From: Saccharum officinarum
Taxonomy: Eukaryota > Streptophyta > Magnoliopsida > Poales > Poaceae
Length of the DNA: 64,000 bases
Direction of reading: 5' to 3'
NCBI GenBank assembly: GCA_020631735.1
Contig: CM036215.1
Span: 15,774,346 to 15,838,345, forward strand
In this document: positions 1-11,718 of the stretch, in pieces
Layout of the letters: every line of letters starts with the position of its first letter
How positions within the stretch are numbered: the stretch's first letter is position 1
Notes under the pieces: generated by a model
The model's input: only the letters and a program-made list of their open reading frames with translations
Told to the model about the DNA's origin: nothing
Databases searched by the model: none
Translations under genes and position numbers: made by a program

Positions 1-3000
1 CAGGCCCCAACGGTGTCATAACTGTCGGGTCCTCATACGAGCACGCCTACGAGTGCGACGTCGAGTGTGTTGAGCACGGAGAAGCCGTCTTGGAGTCAGC
101 AACCTTGGCGGCGGACCTCGACGGTCTGGCCAACGAGATCCCCGACTCCAAGCGCCACGCTGGTAGCTTCGAGCCCATGGAAGACGTCAAGCTCGTGCCC
201 CTCGACCCCGCCGACCCAAAGGGAAAGGCATTGAGCATTAGCGCCACCCTCGATCCCAAATAGGAAACAGTGCTCGTCGACTTTCTCCGCGCAAATATCG
301 ACATCTTTGCATGGAGTTCCTCGGATATGCTAGGCATACCTAGGGAAGTCACCGAGCACACCTTGGAGATCTGAGCCGGCTCCAAACCGGTGAAGCAATG
401 TTGCGCCGCTTCGACGAGGAGAAGCGCAAGGTCATCGGTGAGGAGATACACAAACTGTTAGAGACCGGATTCATCAAGAAGGTTCATCATCCTGAGTGGC
501 TAGCTAATCCCGTGTTAGTTAAGAAAAAGAGTGGGAAGTGGAGGATGTGTGCAGACTATACTAGTTTAAATAAAGCATGTCTAAAAGTTCTGTTTCCTTT
601 GCCACGCATTGATCAAATCGTTGATTCCACTGCGGGATGTGAAACCTTGTTGTTCTTAGATGCATACTCCGGCTACCACCAAATCAAAATGAAGGAGTCC
701 GACCAGCTCGTGACTTCGTTCATCACCCCATTCGACATGTATTGCTATGTTACTATGCCCTTCGGTCTCTGGAATGCAGGGGCTATGTACCAGCGATGCA
801 TGCAACAAGTTTTTGGGGAACACATCGGACCAACCATCGAGGCTTACGTCGATGATATCATTGTCAAAACCAAAAAGCTCGATAATTTGATAAACGACCT
901 CGACGTTGTGTTCAAGTGCCTTTGAGCATAGAACATCAAGCTCAACCCTGAGAAATGCGTTTTTGGCGTTCCTCGAGGCATGCTTCTAGGGTTCATCGTT
1001 TTCGAGCATGGCATCGAGGCCAACCCGGAAAAGATCACCGCAATAACCAAGATGGGCCCTATCCGAGATCTGAAGGGCGTGTAGAGGGTCATGGGCTGCC
1101 TAGCAGCCCTTAGTCGCATTATTTCGTGCCTCGGCGAAAAAGCGCTCCTACTATATTGCCTCCTGAAGAAATCGGAGCACTTCTCGTGGACCCTCGAGGC
1201 TGAGGAAGCCCTTGCAAGGCTCAAAGCTACACTCTCTAAGTCACCAATCCTCATCCCTCCGACCCTAGGGGAACCCCTCCTACTTTATGTCATCGCAACG
1301 ACACAAGTAGTCAGTGCGGTCTTGGTTGTCGAGAGGGCAGAGGAAGGACATACCCTGCTCGTCCAGAGACCAGTCTACTTCATTAGCGAGGTGCTCTCGG
1401 AAATCAAGGTTCGCTACCCGTAGATCCAAAAGCTACTATACGCCATCGTCTTAACGCGGCGCAAACTCCGTCACTATTTCGAGGGCCACCCGGTGACTGT
1501 GGTCTCTTCTTTCCCTCTAGGAGAGATAGCCTAGAACTAGGAAGCCTCGGGTAGGATAGCCAAGTGGGCGGTCGAGCTCATGGGTGAGACCCTCTCTTAT
1601 GCATCGCGCAAAGCCATCAAATCCCAAGTACTAGTAGATTTCCTGGCGGAGTGGACCAACACTCAACTTCCTCCGGTTCAGCTCTAGGCTGAGCTTTGGA
1701 CCATGTACTTTGACGGGTCACTGATGAAAATAGGTGCAGGCGCGGGTTTGCTCTTCATCTCACCCCTTGGAGTCCACATGCGCTATATCATCCGGCTTCA
1801 TTTTTCTGCCTCCAACAATGTCACCGAATACGAGGCGCTCGTCACGGGCTTGCGAATCGCTGTCGAACTAGGGGTCCGACACCTCGATGTTCGACGTGAC
1901 TCTCAACTCGTAATCGACCAGGTCATGAAGAGCTCGAGCTACCGTGATCCCAAGATGGAGGCCTACTGTGAAGAGGTACGGCGCCTTGAGGACAAGTTTC
2001 ACGGCCTCGAGCTCAACCACATCGCACGCAGGTATAATGAGGCCACCGATGAACTCGCGAAAATCGCTTCCAGTCAAACTACGGTTCCACCAGACGTTTT
2101 CATAAGATATCTCCACCAACCGTCCGTCAACATCAGGGCAGACGGAGGGGTCGACGGGCCATCACTCGACCCTCTACCTGAGGCGGAAGGCCCCTCGACC
2201 GGGGCCGAGGCCATGCAGGTGGAAGGCTTGACACCACTAGCCAACCCCGAGCCTGACTGGCGTATTCCGTACCTCGACCATCTCACCTGAGGGGACCTCC
2301 TCTCGGATAAGATCGAGGCTCGACGGATCGCTCGCCGAGCCAAATCCTTTGTGATATTTGGTGAAAATAGGGAGCTATATCGCCGTAGCCCTACTAGTGT
2401 CCTCCAACGCTGCATCACAAATGAGGAAGGCAGAAACCTGCTCAATGATCTACACTCGGGGGCTTGTGGTCATCACGCAGTGCCTCGAACCCTCATCGGA
2501 AACGCTTTTCGACAAGGTTTCTATTGGCTGACCGCAGTCTCTGACGCTGTCAAGCTAGTACGCTTCTACAAAGGCTACCAGTACTATGCAAGACAAACCC
2601 ATCTCCTAGCTCACGCCCTACAAACTATTCCCATCACGTGGCCATTCGCTGTTTGGGGCTCGACCTAGTTGGACCCTTGAAAAGGACAACTGGCGGCTTC
2701 ACCCACTTGCTCGTCGCCATTGACAAATTTTCCAAGTGGATCGAGGCCTGTCCTATCACCAGCATTAGGTCTGAGCAAGCTGTGCTCTTTTTTACCGACA
2801 TCGTCCACCGCTTTGGAGTTCCCAACTGCATCATCATGGACAATGGCACCCAATTCACTGGTAAAAAGTTTTTGGATTTCTGCGACAACCACCACATTCG
2901 TGTGCTCTGGTCAGCCATGGCTCATCCAAAAACAAATGGCCAAGTAGAACGTGCCAACGGCATGGTCCTACAAGTCCTGAAACCCAGAATTTTTGACAAG

Positions 3001-3497
3001 CTAAACAAACACGCAAGAAATGGGCTGTCGAGCTTCCCTCAGTCCTGTGGAGCCTAAGAACAACGCCGAGTCGAGCCACAGGGTTCACTCTATTCTTCTT
3101 AGTCTACGGATCAGAGGCTATGCTCCTAACTGATGTAGAATACGGATCCCCAAGGTTGAAGGCCTACAATGAGAAAAGTAATGACGCCACAAGAGAGGAC
3201 ACCCTCGATCAGCTCGAGGAAGCCCGTGATGTGGCTCTGTTGCATTCTGCCAGGTATCAGTAGAGTCTTCGATGCTACCACGACAGACACGTACGTAGGC
3301 GGGACCTCAATGTTGGTGACCTGGTGCTATGGCGAAGCTAGAACACCAAGGGACGACACAAGCTCACGCCGCCGTGGGAAGGGCCATACATCATCGCAGA
3401 AGTATTAAAGCCCAGCACCTACAAGCTATCGAATGAGAAAGGCAAAATCTTCACCAACACCTGGAACATCGAACAGCTACATCGCTTTTTTCCTTAA
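1..3497 (+). pseudogene. Tat pol (RT, RNase H, second RNase H, integrase), copy A, degenerate
   Basis: RT covers about 398-925, with FLDAYSGYHQIKM and the catalytic YVDD box (AYVDDIIVKT, about 844). The connection/first RNase H region is 1091-1423. A second RNase H of the plant/archaeal type is 1703-2060, with DGS, TEYEAL, RDSQLV and ATDELAK supplying the acidic residues. The integrase zinc finger is 2430-2630, but both cysteines read Tyr (KGYQYYARQ). The integrase core starts at 2638 with GLDLVGPL, IMDNGTQF and NGQVERAN, so the DDE triad is intact. The C-terminal part runs from 3040 to the TAA at 3495-3497. In-frame stops lie near 373, 923, 932, 1082, 1423, 1532, 1686 and 2288; frameshifts lie near 395 and 2660. 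Cannot make a functional polyprotein. Confidence 0.92.
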
Positions 3498-3689
3498 AGC
3501 CTCGAGGCTCTATAAATTATTTCGCAATCCCATGATAGAACAAAGAATACATCGGTGTTCAAAGCTTTCTTTCATAAAAAACCAGGAAGGATCGACCCTA
3601 TTTCCTCAGAATTGACCCTCCCTCGGGGCTGCAAGGGGGGAACCCCCTGTGTCCCCAAAAAACTCGCATTTTTTCAAAAACAAGAGAAC

Positions 3690-4022
3690 TTTTACATAAG
3701 TCGACGAGGCCGCAAGTGCACCCTAAGGCTCGAGGGTTGCCGAGCCGCGAGATCACCTACACCTCCGGGCTATGGTACCTCCACTCACCCCCCACGCCAA
3801 GGGGTGCAACCGCGCGCTAAGTAGACCTAATAAAAGTTCACGATTTTGAAAAAAACTCATGTCTAACGTTCCCCTACGCTTCGAATAAAGTTCTTACATA
3901 ATTCACGAGGCCACAAACGCACCCTAAGGCTCGAGGGCTGCCGAGCTCTGAGATCGCCTATGCCTCTAGGCTACGGTACCTCCACTCGCTCCCTCACGCC
4001 AAGGGGTGCGACCGTGTGCTGA
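3690..4022 (+). repeat. Two-unit tandem repeat in the pol to antisense-gene spacer, copy A
   Basis: A unit of about 130 bases, beginning near ACGAGGCC and ending near CACGCCAAGGGGTGC, occurs at about 3690-3822 and again at about 3892-4022, period about 203. The same pair is at about 18227-18358 and 18428-18556 in copy B, so it belongs to the element. The rest of 3498-4189 has no coding signal that I can see. Confidence 0.75.
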
Positions 4023-4189
4023 GAAAATCATGCAAGAATACGATTCAAGCAAGAAAGGGAACAAAAGACTCAAACAAAAATGGACATTTAGTACAAATTT
4101 ACATCTAAGTGTTTTAAGGCCCCCGAGGCCATCACGACCAAAGTTACGAATACTAACTTATTACACGGGCCTACATGCCCAGGTTTGGC

Positions 4190-7100
4190 TCACAGACCCT
4201 CGTCATCAACAGGCGAAACCACCTCGACTTCGAAGAGCTTGGCGAGGCGACTCCCAGGCTCCTCAACAGCTTCGATCAGGCCCAGGCAGACGGTTTCATT
4301 CTCCTTGTCCGTTCGATCTGGATCCATGATGAAACCATCAGTGATGAGGTCCATGTCGTACACGAACCCAGACCGAACAACTGCTAGAGCCCTCTTCACG
4401 CCGTGATGAAGCCCGCCTCATATCCTCTCACAGACGAGGCGGCCCAGCGCCACCATCCAACGGACGAAGGAGTTCCCCAGGGCGTCCTCCTCGGTGTCGG
4501 CGTCGGGCTCGACCCCCAGGCCATCGCATACAGAGGTAATGGTGCCCTAAAGCAACTGAGTCCACCTGGCCTCAACTTCGAAGAGGTTCTAGAATGAGGT
4601 GGCCGTCGCCTGAGCCGCCTGCTGCTCCTTCTCCAACTCTGGAACATAAGCATCAAGTTAGCGCAAGCCTAGGACCTCGATGCCAAGGCCACTACACAAT
4701 AAGAAGCTTACCCTCAGAATGGGTCTGCCAGCCCATGACCTCATCATGCAGCTCCCCACACGTCTTCTCAAACGCTCGAAGAGCCTCGTCCCTATCACGG
4801 ACCATCCCCCCAACGTCACAACCTCGTCTTCCAAGGTTCTAACGCGGGCGGACACCGTCCTGACCTGGATGTTGAGGGCATCGCGCTGACCGCCGACTAA
4901 GGCAATGTCCTCCTCGAGCTCCTTCACACGCGCCAGCAGTGGTGCAAGGTCCTCACAGGCTTTGGCAGCCTCCTCCCGAGCCCTTGCCGTGTCTTCACGT
5001 GTCGTGGCCTCGGCCTCCTGGGCCTACGCTGCCTCCTCCTTAACCGCCGCTTAGGCGACACGAAGCTCGGCCGTCTCGGTGCTCTGCTAGGAGAGCCGCT
5101 TGTTGGCTTCCTTGACCAGAGCCCATTGATGGACGAGCGCCGCCCACACGCCACTCTCATGACAAATGAAGAGTGACTTATGGCGGGAACTCTCCTTGAG
5201 CTCCTGACCATAGTTAAAATCTAACAGTCAGAACCAAGGAAAAGGGAGGGATAAAACGCAAGAAAAAACTAATGAATGCAGCTTACCTCAAAGGCCTCCG
5301 GCATACCCCGCACTAGGGTGTCCGAAACCACACATAGGGACTGCATCGTGTGCTTTCAGAGTCCCTCAAGGTACTCCCAGTGGTGCACCTCATCCTTGTC
5401 GTCGAGCGTAAAGAAGGGCTCGGCGCTAGGGTTGGACGCATCCCTGAATTCAAGGGTCGACCTGCCCCAGCGCGGAAGCTCCTCCTCCGCCCACACGAGT
5501 GCTAACCCGGCGAAGTCCGGCCACCCGACCGACACCTTGGACTAGTCACCCCAATGCCACAAAGGTACCAGCCCCATCCAAGGCCTCGGCCGCCTCGACG
5601 TCCACCGCCTGCTTCCCCTTGTCAGCAGGAGAGTCGTCGAGGGTGAGGTCGATTAGGGCTGGGGTCGACCCTTGCGGCGGGGCTGGCGCCTCGACTGCTA
5701 GCACCACCGCCTGTACGATAGGCGGTGGCACGACCGCCCCCCGTTCTGCCTCGATAGCCGGCTCTGTCGGCCGGTCCTATTACGGCTACGGCTCCTCCGA
5801 TGGCGCCGCCTCTTGCCCCACCTCTGGCGGGACCTCCACCACCTCCTTTGATTTTTCAGCATCTGCCCGCCCCGCGTCATGGACGGATGTGTCAGCCTCA
5901 GCGGCCTCGACGGTCGCCTAGGTCATCACGGTCGACCCAGGCTCTGACCCACCAATGTTGGGCACCTCGAGCCCGGCATTGCCTGGGACCGCCTCGGCCG
6001 GCCCTGACCCCCGCGTGATGGAACCAGAGCCGATGACCTCCTGGGCGCTCGCCCCCATCTGGGCGACCGCCTCCCTCAACTTGAGCCGCTCCACCGCAGC
6101 CTGGTACTTGGCCACCCAGGCGGCGGCGTCAGCCGTCGTCCGCATTATTACGGCAGCACCCAACCTGAGCGCCTTCACGGGAGTTGAACCCGCGAGCTCC
6201 GCCTTACGCTTATGCCTGAACAACAAATAAGCATGTCAGAATAAAAAATAGGATCACTGATCACAAAAAATAGGGCAGAAAACTTACCTAGATATGGGAA
6301 CCAGGGGCCTAGACCCCGACAGGCCAGAGCCACCCGACGGCGCCTGCGATGGCCCCACCGTCGAGCCTCCTGCTGGTCGGGCGCTCCTCAGAGCCTTGGC
6401 TAGCAGAGCGTCCAAGGTCATCTACGCTGCCGAGGCTAGCTGGCCTCGGGTCCTCACGCCCGTCGATGGTGCCTCGGCTTCTGATGCTGACGCCGCTGCC
6501 TCGACCGCCGTCTGAGCCCGAGGCGCTCGGACTCGCGGTGACGGCGCCACTGACCCCTCTTGCGAGGCCCCAGACGAGGCAACTCCTCTCGCTGAAGGAT
6601 CCCTCCTAGCTCTCCCTCCCCTTCAACAGGTGCCGAGGCTGCCCTGGATGCCTAGGAGGTCGACCCCCCAATGGGCTCTAAAAGGGGTGCACATCGAGGA
6701 GGTCCGCCAGGGAAGTCACGGTGTCGTACCGTGACCAGGCATTGTCGTCGTCACTGTCGTCGTCCTCCCCCGAGACCATCTCGGAGGGAGACTCCTCGAG
6801 CAGGAGCCCGTGGAGACTCTGTTGTCAACGGCGCTTCTTCAATGCCTCCTGCTCGAGGGTCTTGCAGACTTGACTTTTCTTGGCGGCATCCTTCTCCTCC
6901 TTCTGGGCTGCCAAGAGGCGTCGAGCCTCTCGAGCGACCCGATCTTCCGAAACTGGCGGTCGTGTTTCCTTGACCGCCGACAGATCCTGTACGGGGACCT
7001 CGACCGGGTTAGCGGAAGGGATCCGGAAGCAAAAGGACTTAAGATCGTCAAAACAACACTTAATAGGGGCTCGAATCCCTAGGTGGGGCGCATTGGGACT

Positions 7101-7979
7101 CTATCGATGTCCTCCTGCCGGAAGCTCCCCACCATCCACCGTGCACGTCGGGCGACCTCGTCGAGGGGGAGGGACTCGTGCGACATCCTGCTCCCCTCCA
7201 ACGATGCCTCCGGCGTCATCTCATCGAGCCAGAGCCGGCGCTGCATCAGCGGCAGCACCCTCCGGTGGTGGAACGCTGCGGCCACCATCCCCGCCGTCAA
7301 TCCATGCTGACATAGCCTCCTCAGCGCGTCAAGGAGCGGCTCTAGCTTCGGCTTGTCGTCCTCAACAACGTCGTACGTCTAGTTCTCTTCTCGCGCCATC
7401 AGCACCCGGCCAGAGTACCTCGATAACTGATCGCCGTCATTGCGGAGGTAAAACCAGCCGTCGTGCTAGCCGCTGTTCGAAGAAATCAACTGCGCTGGGA
7501 TGTATTGGTCGCCTCGACCCGACCAGACTTGGAGGGTGCAGCTCCCCGCGTGCACTGCGCGCCGCACCCCTCGCTCTCCCGCCTTCTTGGCGAAGTGCTC
7601 CGCCTTGAAGAGGTGGAGCCACATATTCCACTGTGGCTCCATCCCCAGGTATCCCTCGTAGACCGCCGCGAAAATGGCAGCCTGCGAGATGGAGTTGGGG
7701 CGAGGTGGTGCAGCTCCACTTTGTAGTAGTGGAGGAGCGCCCGCATGAAGGGGCTGGCCGGCACACCGAACCCCTCTCGTGGAAGGCCATGAAGCTCACC
7801 ACGTAGCCTTCTAGAGGCGCCGATTCCCGGTGGTCGGATGGTGGCACTCTCCACTCCGGCTGGGTCCAACTCGCTCTCGGCCGCAGAAGTCCATCACGGA
7901 CCAACTCCTCTAGCTTCCGCTCTGTCACCGAGGAACGGGCCCAAGCGTCCACACGGAGGATCTGGCTTTTGCCCGCCAT
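4190..7979 (-). pseudogene. Antisense, intron-bearing accessory gene of the Tat element (PF04195-like), copy A
   Basis: On the minus strand an ATG at 7979 starts MAGKSQILRVDAWARSSVTE, followed by the domain known as 'putative gypsy type transposon' (PF04195): FMAFHERGFGVPASPFMRALL and LHHLAP. Further down come a proline/acid-rich part, a coiled coil (KELEEDIALVGGQRDALNIQ, about 4870-4927) and a conserved-looking C-terminus (GVKRALAVVRSGFVYDMDLI) ending at a TGA at 4190-4192. Three introns have GT-AG ends and typical plant lengths: 6287-6216, 5286-5204 and 4711-4639, all beginning GTAAG. Several in-frame TAG codons and frameshifts show decay. The function of this family is not known to me; it is an accessory protein of the transposon, not a proven transposase. 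Confidence 0.8.
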
Positions 7980-8126
7980 TGTTGTCAGAGGAACGATGTA
8001 GGCAAAGGAACGATGAAGGTGTTGGACGGTGGCTGAAGGGCGCAAGATGGCAAAGGGGGGCGAAGAAGGCAAGGAAGGCAAGAATGCAAAGGGCCTGCAA
8101 GGGTAAACGAAACCCCGGGCCTTGCT

Positions 8127-8132
8127 CTTATA
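8127..8132 (-). promoter_or_regulatory. TATA-like box of the antisense gene, copy A
   Basis: The minus strand reads GGGGTATAAGAGCAAGG about 150 bases upstream of the antisense ATG at 7979, a normal spacing for a plant TATA box plus short leader. It is conserved in copy B at 22667-22672. Promoter activity is inferred. The remaining interval 7980-9084 shows no other ORF or signal that I can support. Confidence 0.5.
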
Positions 8133-9084
8133 CCCCGATGAAAGTCCAACGGGCGGGCGAAAAGGTAGGAGCAGTTTTTTCATTCAATGACCTTACCTAA
8201 CCGCTCCCTCAAAATCCGCAGATATGGGCACGTGTCCACTGTGCATGCCGTAACCGTCGCACCACGCCGCCCACTACCGTGCCGATCTCGCTTCCCCTCC
8301 TGAAAAGACGCACCCTAAACGGGTGGGAGAAGGATCCGCGGACGGATATTCCCAGACGTATGGGTAATGGGCTCCGAGCCCAATATAAATCTCAAGGGAT
8401 CGAAAGCTGGCCCTCGACCAGGGTTCGACAGCTGCCCTCGAGTAATGGAGTCAGGGACGACTAGGGATGCGCCCATACAAGGCCAGGGCTCGAGCCACGC
8501 TCTCGAGGCACCCCAAGACGTATTCGAGGCTAAAAGAGAAGGTCGACGGAGGAATCCCCTCGGAGGGAGGCATCGAGCCCTCGAATCCTATCGACAGTAA
8601 TCGAGATCCACACGACTAGTCTTTGACATTCTTGAGAGCGCCTCCGTGGCCGCTAGCCGACTCCTACCGAATGGAGCACGGGCTCCCACTCGAATTCCCC
8701 GTTAATAGCTCACCAGAGACCGTCGAAACTCGCCCAAACGAGGGTAGTACGATGTTCCCCACCCCTCCTCCCTTTTTCTAAAAAGGGAGCGTGAGGGTCG
8801 AACGATAAAAGACGACCAAGACTCTGATCGACCTCACGCGCACGAGGCTCGGGGGCTCGACCAAAAAACCAAACCCCGAGCGAAAAAAGGCAGGACACGC
8901 CATGATTCAAGAACATTCCTCAAAAAGAACGTACAAAAAGACCTCGGAGGAGTCAAAACACTCCACCGAGGCCTCGGGGGCTACACCCGGCGGGTGCGCT
9001 CGCGCGCCCCACCAAAAAAACTACGACGCTATGACTCCAGTTCATGAATCACTGAGCCTCTGTGAGAGTGACCCACACTCACCC

Positions 9085-9101
9085 AAAGGCTCGGGGGCTA
9101 C
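9085..9101 (+). other. Polypurine tract, copy A
   Basis: AAAGGCTCGGGGGCTAC sits directly before the 3' LTR start TGTCGGG, the position of the plus-strand primer. The CTCGGGGGCTAC form is common before LTRs of grass Tat elements. Confidence 0.75.
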
Positions 9102-10190
9102 TGTCGGGTACCTAAAACTAGGGGTACCACAATCAACGATTAAGAAAAACAAAACGCTACCCGCAAATGCCAAAATAGCGGACAAAAACACCTCGACTGC
9201 ATTCTGACTCGTACGAGGCACCCTTGACGGGACGCCTCGACCGCGTTTTGACTCGCACAAGGCTCGCTCGACAAGGCATCTCGACTATCGGGAAATCTCC
9301 GACTCGCTTAACTCAGGGTCAGACCGCTTGACCCATCTTATTCACCTACTCTGAAACAAAACTCAGAGCATTTAATGCGACTATCTGTTACTTCCTACCG
9401 TCATGGCTACAGCCATGACCGACGTAGAAACAGCACCGGTGTTAAATCTCACTTTTTACCGCCCATCCCGGGATGGGAGGTGAAAACCTATCATTATACA
9501 CACCATATCGCACACTGTTTTGCCACCGATCACCCTCGAGGGAGGATACGACAAGGTCCGTATCCCACGATCTCGAGGATTCGGCCTTATTCACCCGTCT
9601 CTCGACCCATCCTCGACCCGGCCTCGACCCAGCCTCGACCTACCATCGGTTAGCAGGGAGGAAAGGCCGACGTGGCACAGGACTCAAGGTCTTTTCACCG
9701 TCTCGTCCCCTACGTCACCATGGTGTCCGGGGATGGCCGACCATTCCTGGGGCACGTCGCTACAGCCACCTCTACAGGGATCGACAAAACTTCACCTCAA
9801 GACTCCCCCGGCGTCCTGGCCTCCTCTTACCCTATAAAAGGGCGGGCCAGGGCTCTACAAGAGGGACGGACGAAGCAAGACGCAAGCCAGAAGCCAAGCA
9901 CAAATAAGCAAAGGCACACAACCCATAGATCAACATCTCAAGCAATCTCCTTTGTACTCTCACTTTTCCTTTGAGACCTGGGCTCGGTTCCCTCTCTACA
10001 GCTTGTAACCCCTACGCAAGCACTTAGGTGCAAGGAAATACAATACTCTCCCCCGCTGGACGTAGGACCTTCCTTTGCCCGAACTAGGATAAATCTCCGT
10101 GTATCCTCCTTGCATCACCATCCAGATCAGGGACACGCAGCACTTGATTCACTCGTTGGCTTAGGACCCCCGCAGGACCAGACGCCGACA
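9102..10190 (+). repeat. 3' LTR of Tat element copy A
   Basis: 1089 bases, starting TGTCGGGTACC and ending GACGCCGACA, so it has TG...CA ends. It matches 23645-24734 almost base for base. A strong TATA box (TATAAAAG, 9833-9840) lies in CCCTATAAAAGGGCGGG and probably marks the U3 promoter. The base after the LTR starts CTTAT, the possible 5-base target-site copy; the partner is not visible. Confidence 0.92.
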
Positions 10191-10538
10191 CTTATCGAGC
10201 CGGCAGGGTTCCACTGAGCACATGCAGGTACTAAAGTTTAAGATGTGTCACATCGGATGTTACATGGGGTATCGCATGAGGTGTTCGAATACTAATCTAC
10301 GAGACGAATTTATTAAGCCTAATTAATCTATCATTAGCACATATTTATTGTAGCACAACATTGTCAAATCATAGACTAATTAGGCTTAATAAATTCATCT
10401 CGTAAATTAGTCTCAATCTGTGTATTTAGTTTTGTAAATAGTCTATATTTAATACTTCATGCATGTATCCAAATATTCAATGAGACAACGACTAAATTTT
10501 AGGAAGTGGAACTAAACAACCCAGAACCTCTCGCCGTA
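10191..10538 (+). mobile_element. Grass MITE-like repeat flanking copy A, cut by a gap
   Basis: Contains the widespread grass MITE core ACGAGACGAAT...AGCCTAATTA, present here twice in opposite orientation (10293-10330 and 10372-10409), so it can fold into a hairpin with a loop of about 40 bases. The end GGAACTAAACAACCC resembles a MITE terminus. The same sequence, with about four substitutions, follows copy B at 24735-25081. Confidence 0.65.
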
Positions 10539-10638
10539 NNNNNNNNNNNNNNNNNNNNNNNNNNNNNNNNNNNNNNNNNNNNNNNNNNNNNNNNNNNNNN
10601 NNNNNNNNNNNNNNNNNNNNNNNNNNNNNNNNNNNNNN
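10539..10638. other. Assembly gap (100 N)
   Basis: A run of exactly 100 N, a conventional scaffold gap of unknown true length. It separates the right flank of copy A from unrelated LTR sequence in front of copy B. Confidence 0.99.
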
Positions 10639-10970
10639 TCAAAATTCTAAATAGATTTTAAATTGATGATTTAAAGTCAAATTTTTAAATGAAAACTCAA
10701 TTTTCTGCAATTTTTAGAAGCAAGATTTGGGAAGATTTTGAATACAAAAACTGCCCTAAAAATCATGTTAATTATTTCTAAATGTTTATTAAGTTATAGC
10801 TCCACAAATTTTTACCACTTTTACCTAGATTTTTACTAATTCAGAGCTCAAACATGTTTATCACAGTTTAAATAAATCCAACTTAATTTGCATGCGATAT
10901 GAACATGTATGAAATGCAAATGCTCATGATTTAGGATGTGAATGCATGCTTAACACACAGAGGTGTTACA
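10639..10970 (+). repeat. 3' end of an unrelated LTR, inserted in the 5' LTR of copy B
   Basis: AT-rich sequence ending AGAGGTGTTACA. Many grass gypsy LTRs begin TGTAACACC and end GGTGTTACA, so 10970 is a plausible LTR end. The next base, 10971, is in the middle of the Tat LTR (ACCGCCATCCCGGG), so another retroelement probably landed inside that LTR. Its left part is hidden by the gap. Confidence 0.6.
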
Positions 10971-11699
10971 ACCGCCATCCCGGGATGGGAGTGAAAACCT
11001 GTCACTATACACACCATTATCGCACACTGTTTGCCACCGATCACCCTCGAGGGAGGATACGACAAGGTCTTTACCCCACGATCTTGGGATTCGTCTTATC
11101 CGCCCGTCCTCAACCCATCCTCGACCCCGGCCTCGACCCAGTCTCGACCTACCATCGGTCAGGAGGGAGAAAGGCCGACGTGCACAGAACTCGAGGTCTT
11201 TCACCCTTCGTCTCCTACGTCACCATGGTGTCCAGGGATGGCCGGCTATTCCTGGGGCACGTCGCTACAGCCACCTCTACAGGATCGACAAAACTTCACC
11301 TCAAGACTCCCCGGCGTCCTGGCCTCCTATTACCATATAAAAGGGCGGCCAGGGCTCTACAAGGGGGACGGAATGAAGCATCAAGACGCAAGCCAGAAGC
11401 CAAGCGCAAATAAGCAAAGGCACACAACCCACAGATCAACATCTCAAGCAATCTCCTTTGTACTCTGACTTTCCTTTGAGAACTAGGCTCGGTTCTCTCT
11501 CTCACAGCTTGTAACCCCTACGCAAGCACTTAGGTGCAAGGAAATACAATACTATCCCCCCCGCTGGACGTAGGGCCTCCTTTGCCCGAACCAGGATTAA
11601 ATCCCCGTGTATCCTCCTTATCATCACCATCCATATTAGGGACACGCAGCACTTGATTCACTCGTTGGCTTAGGACCCCCGCAGAACCAGACGCCGATA
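10971..11699 (+). repeat. 5' LTR of copy B, truncated at its left end
   Basis: Matches the 3' LTR from its ACCGCCCATCCCGGG segment to the end. TATA box TATAAAAG at 11336-11343. The last dinucleotide reads TA instead of CA (GACGCCGATA). It differs from the two 3' LTRs by many small deletions and substitutions, more than those two differ from each other. Confidence 0.88.
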
Positions 11700-11700
11700 G

Positions 11701-11718
11701 TTGGCGTGCTAGGTAGGG
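11701..11718 (+). other. Primer-binding site region of copy B
   Basis: TTGGCGTGCTAGGTAGGG lies one base after the LTR end, where the tRNA primer anneals. Grass gypsy elements often carry a TTGGCGC...AGGTAGGGG motif here. I cannot assign the tRNA from sequence alone. Confidence 0.55.

Larger units (their letters stand above)
1..10190 (+). mobile_element. Ty3/gypsy Tat-lineage retrotransposon, copy A, 5' part outside the window
   Basis: The window opens between protease and reverse transcriptase of a gypsy element. Seen in order: RT, first RNase H, a second RNase H, integrase (ends 3497), a spacer with a tandem repeat, a long antisense gene (7979 down to 4190), a polypurine tract (9085-9101) and a 3' LTR (9102-10190). 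A second RNase H and extra, partly antisense ORFs between pol and the 3' LTR are known for Tat-lineage elements such as Grande and Retand; the lineage call rests on this. The coding part is dead: many nonsense codons and frameshifts. The element is repeated almost base for base at 14546-24734. Confidence 0.93.
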
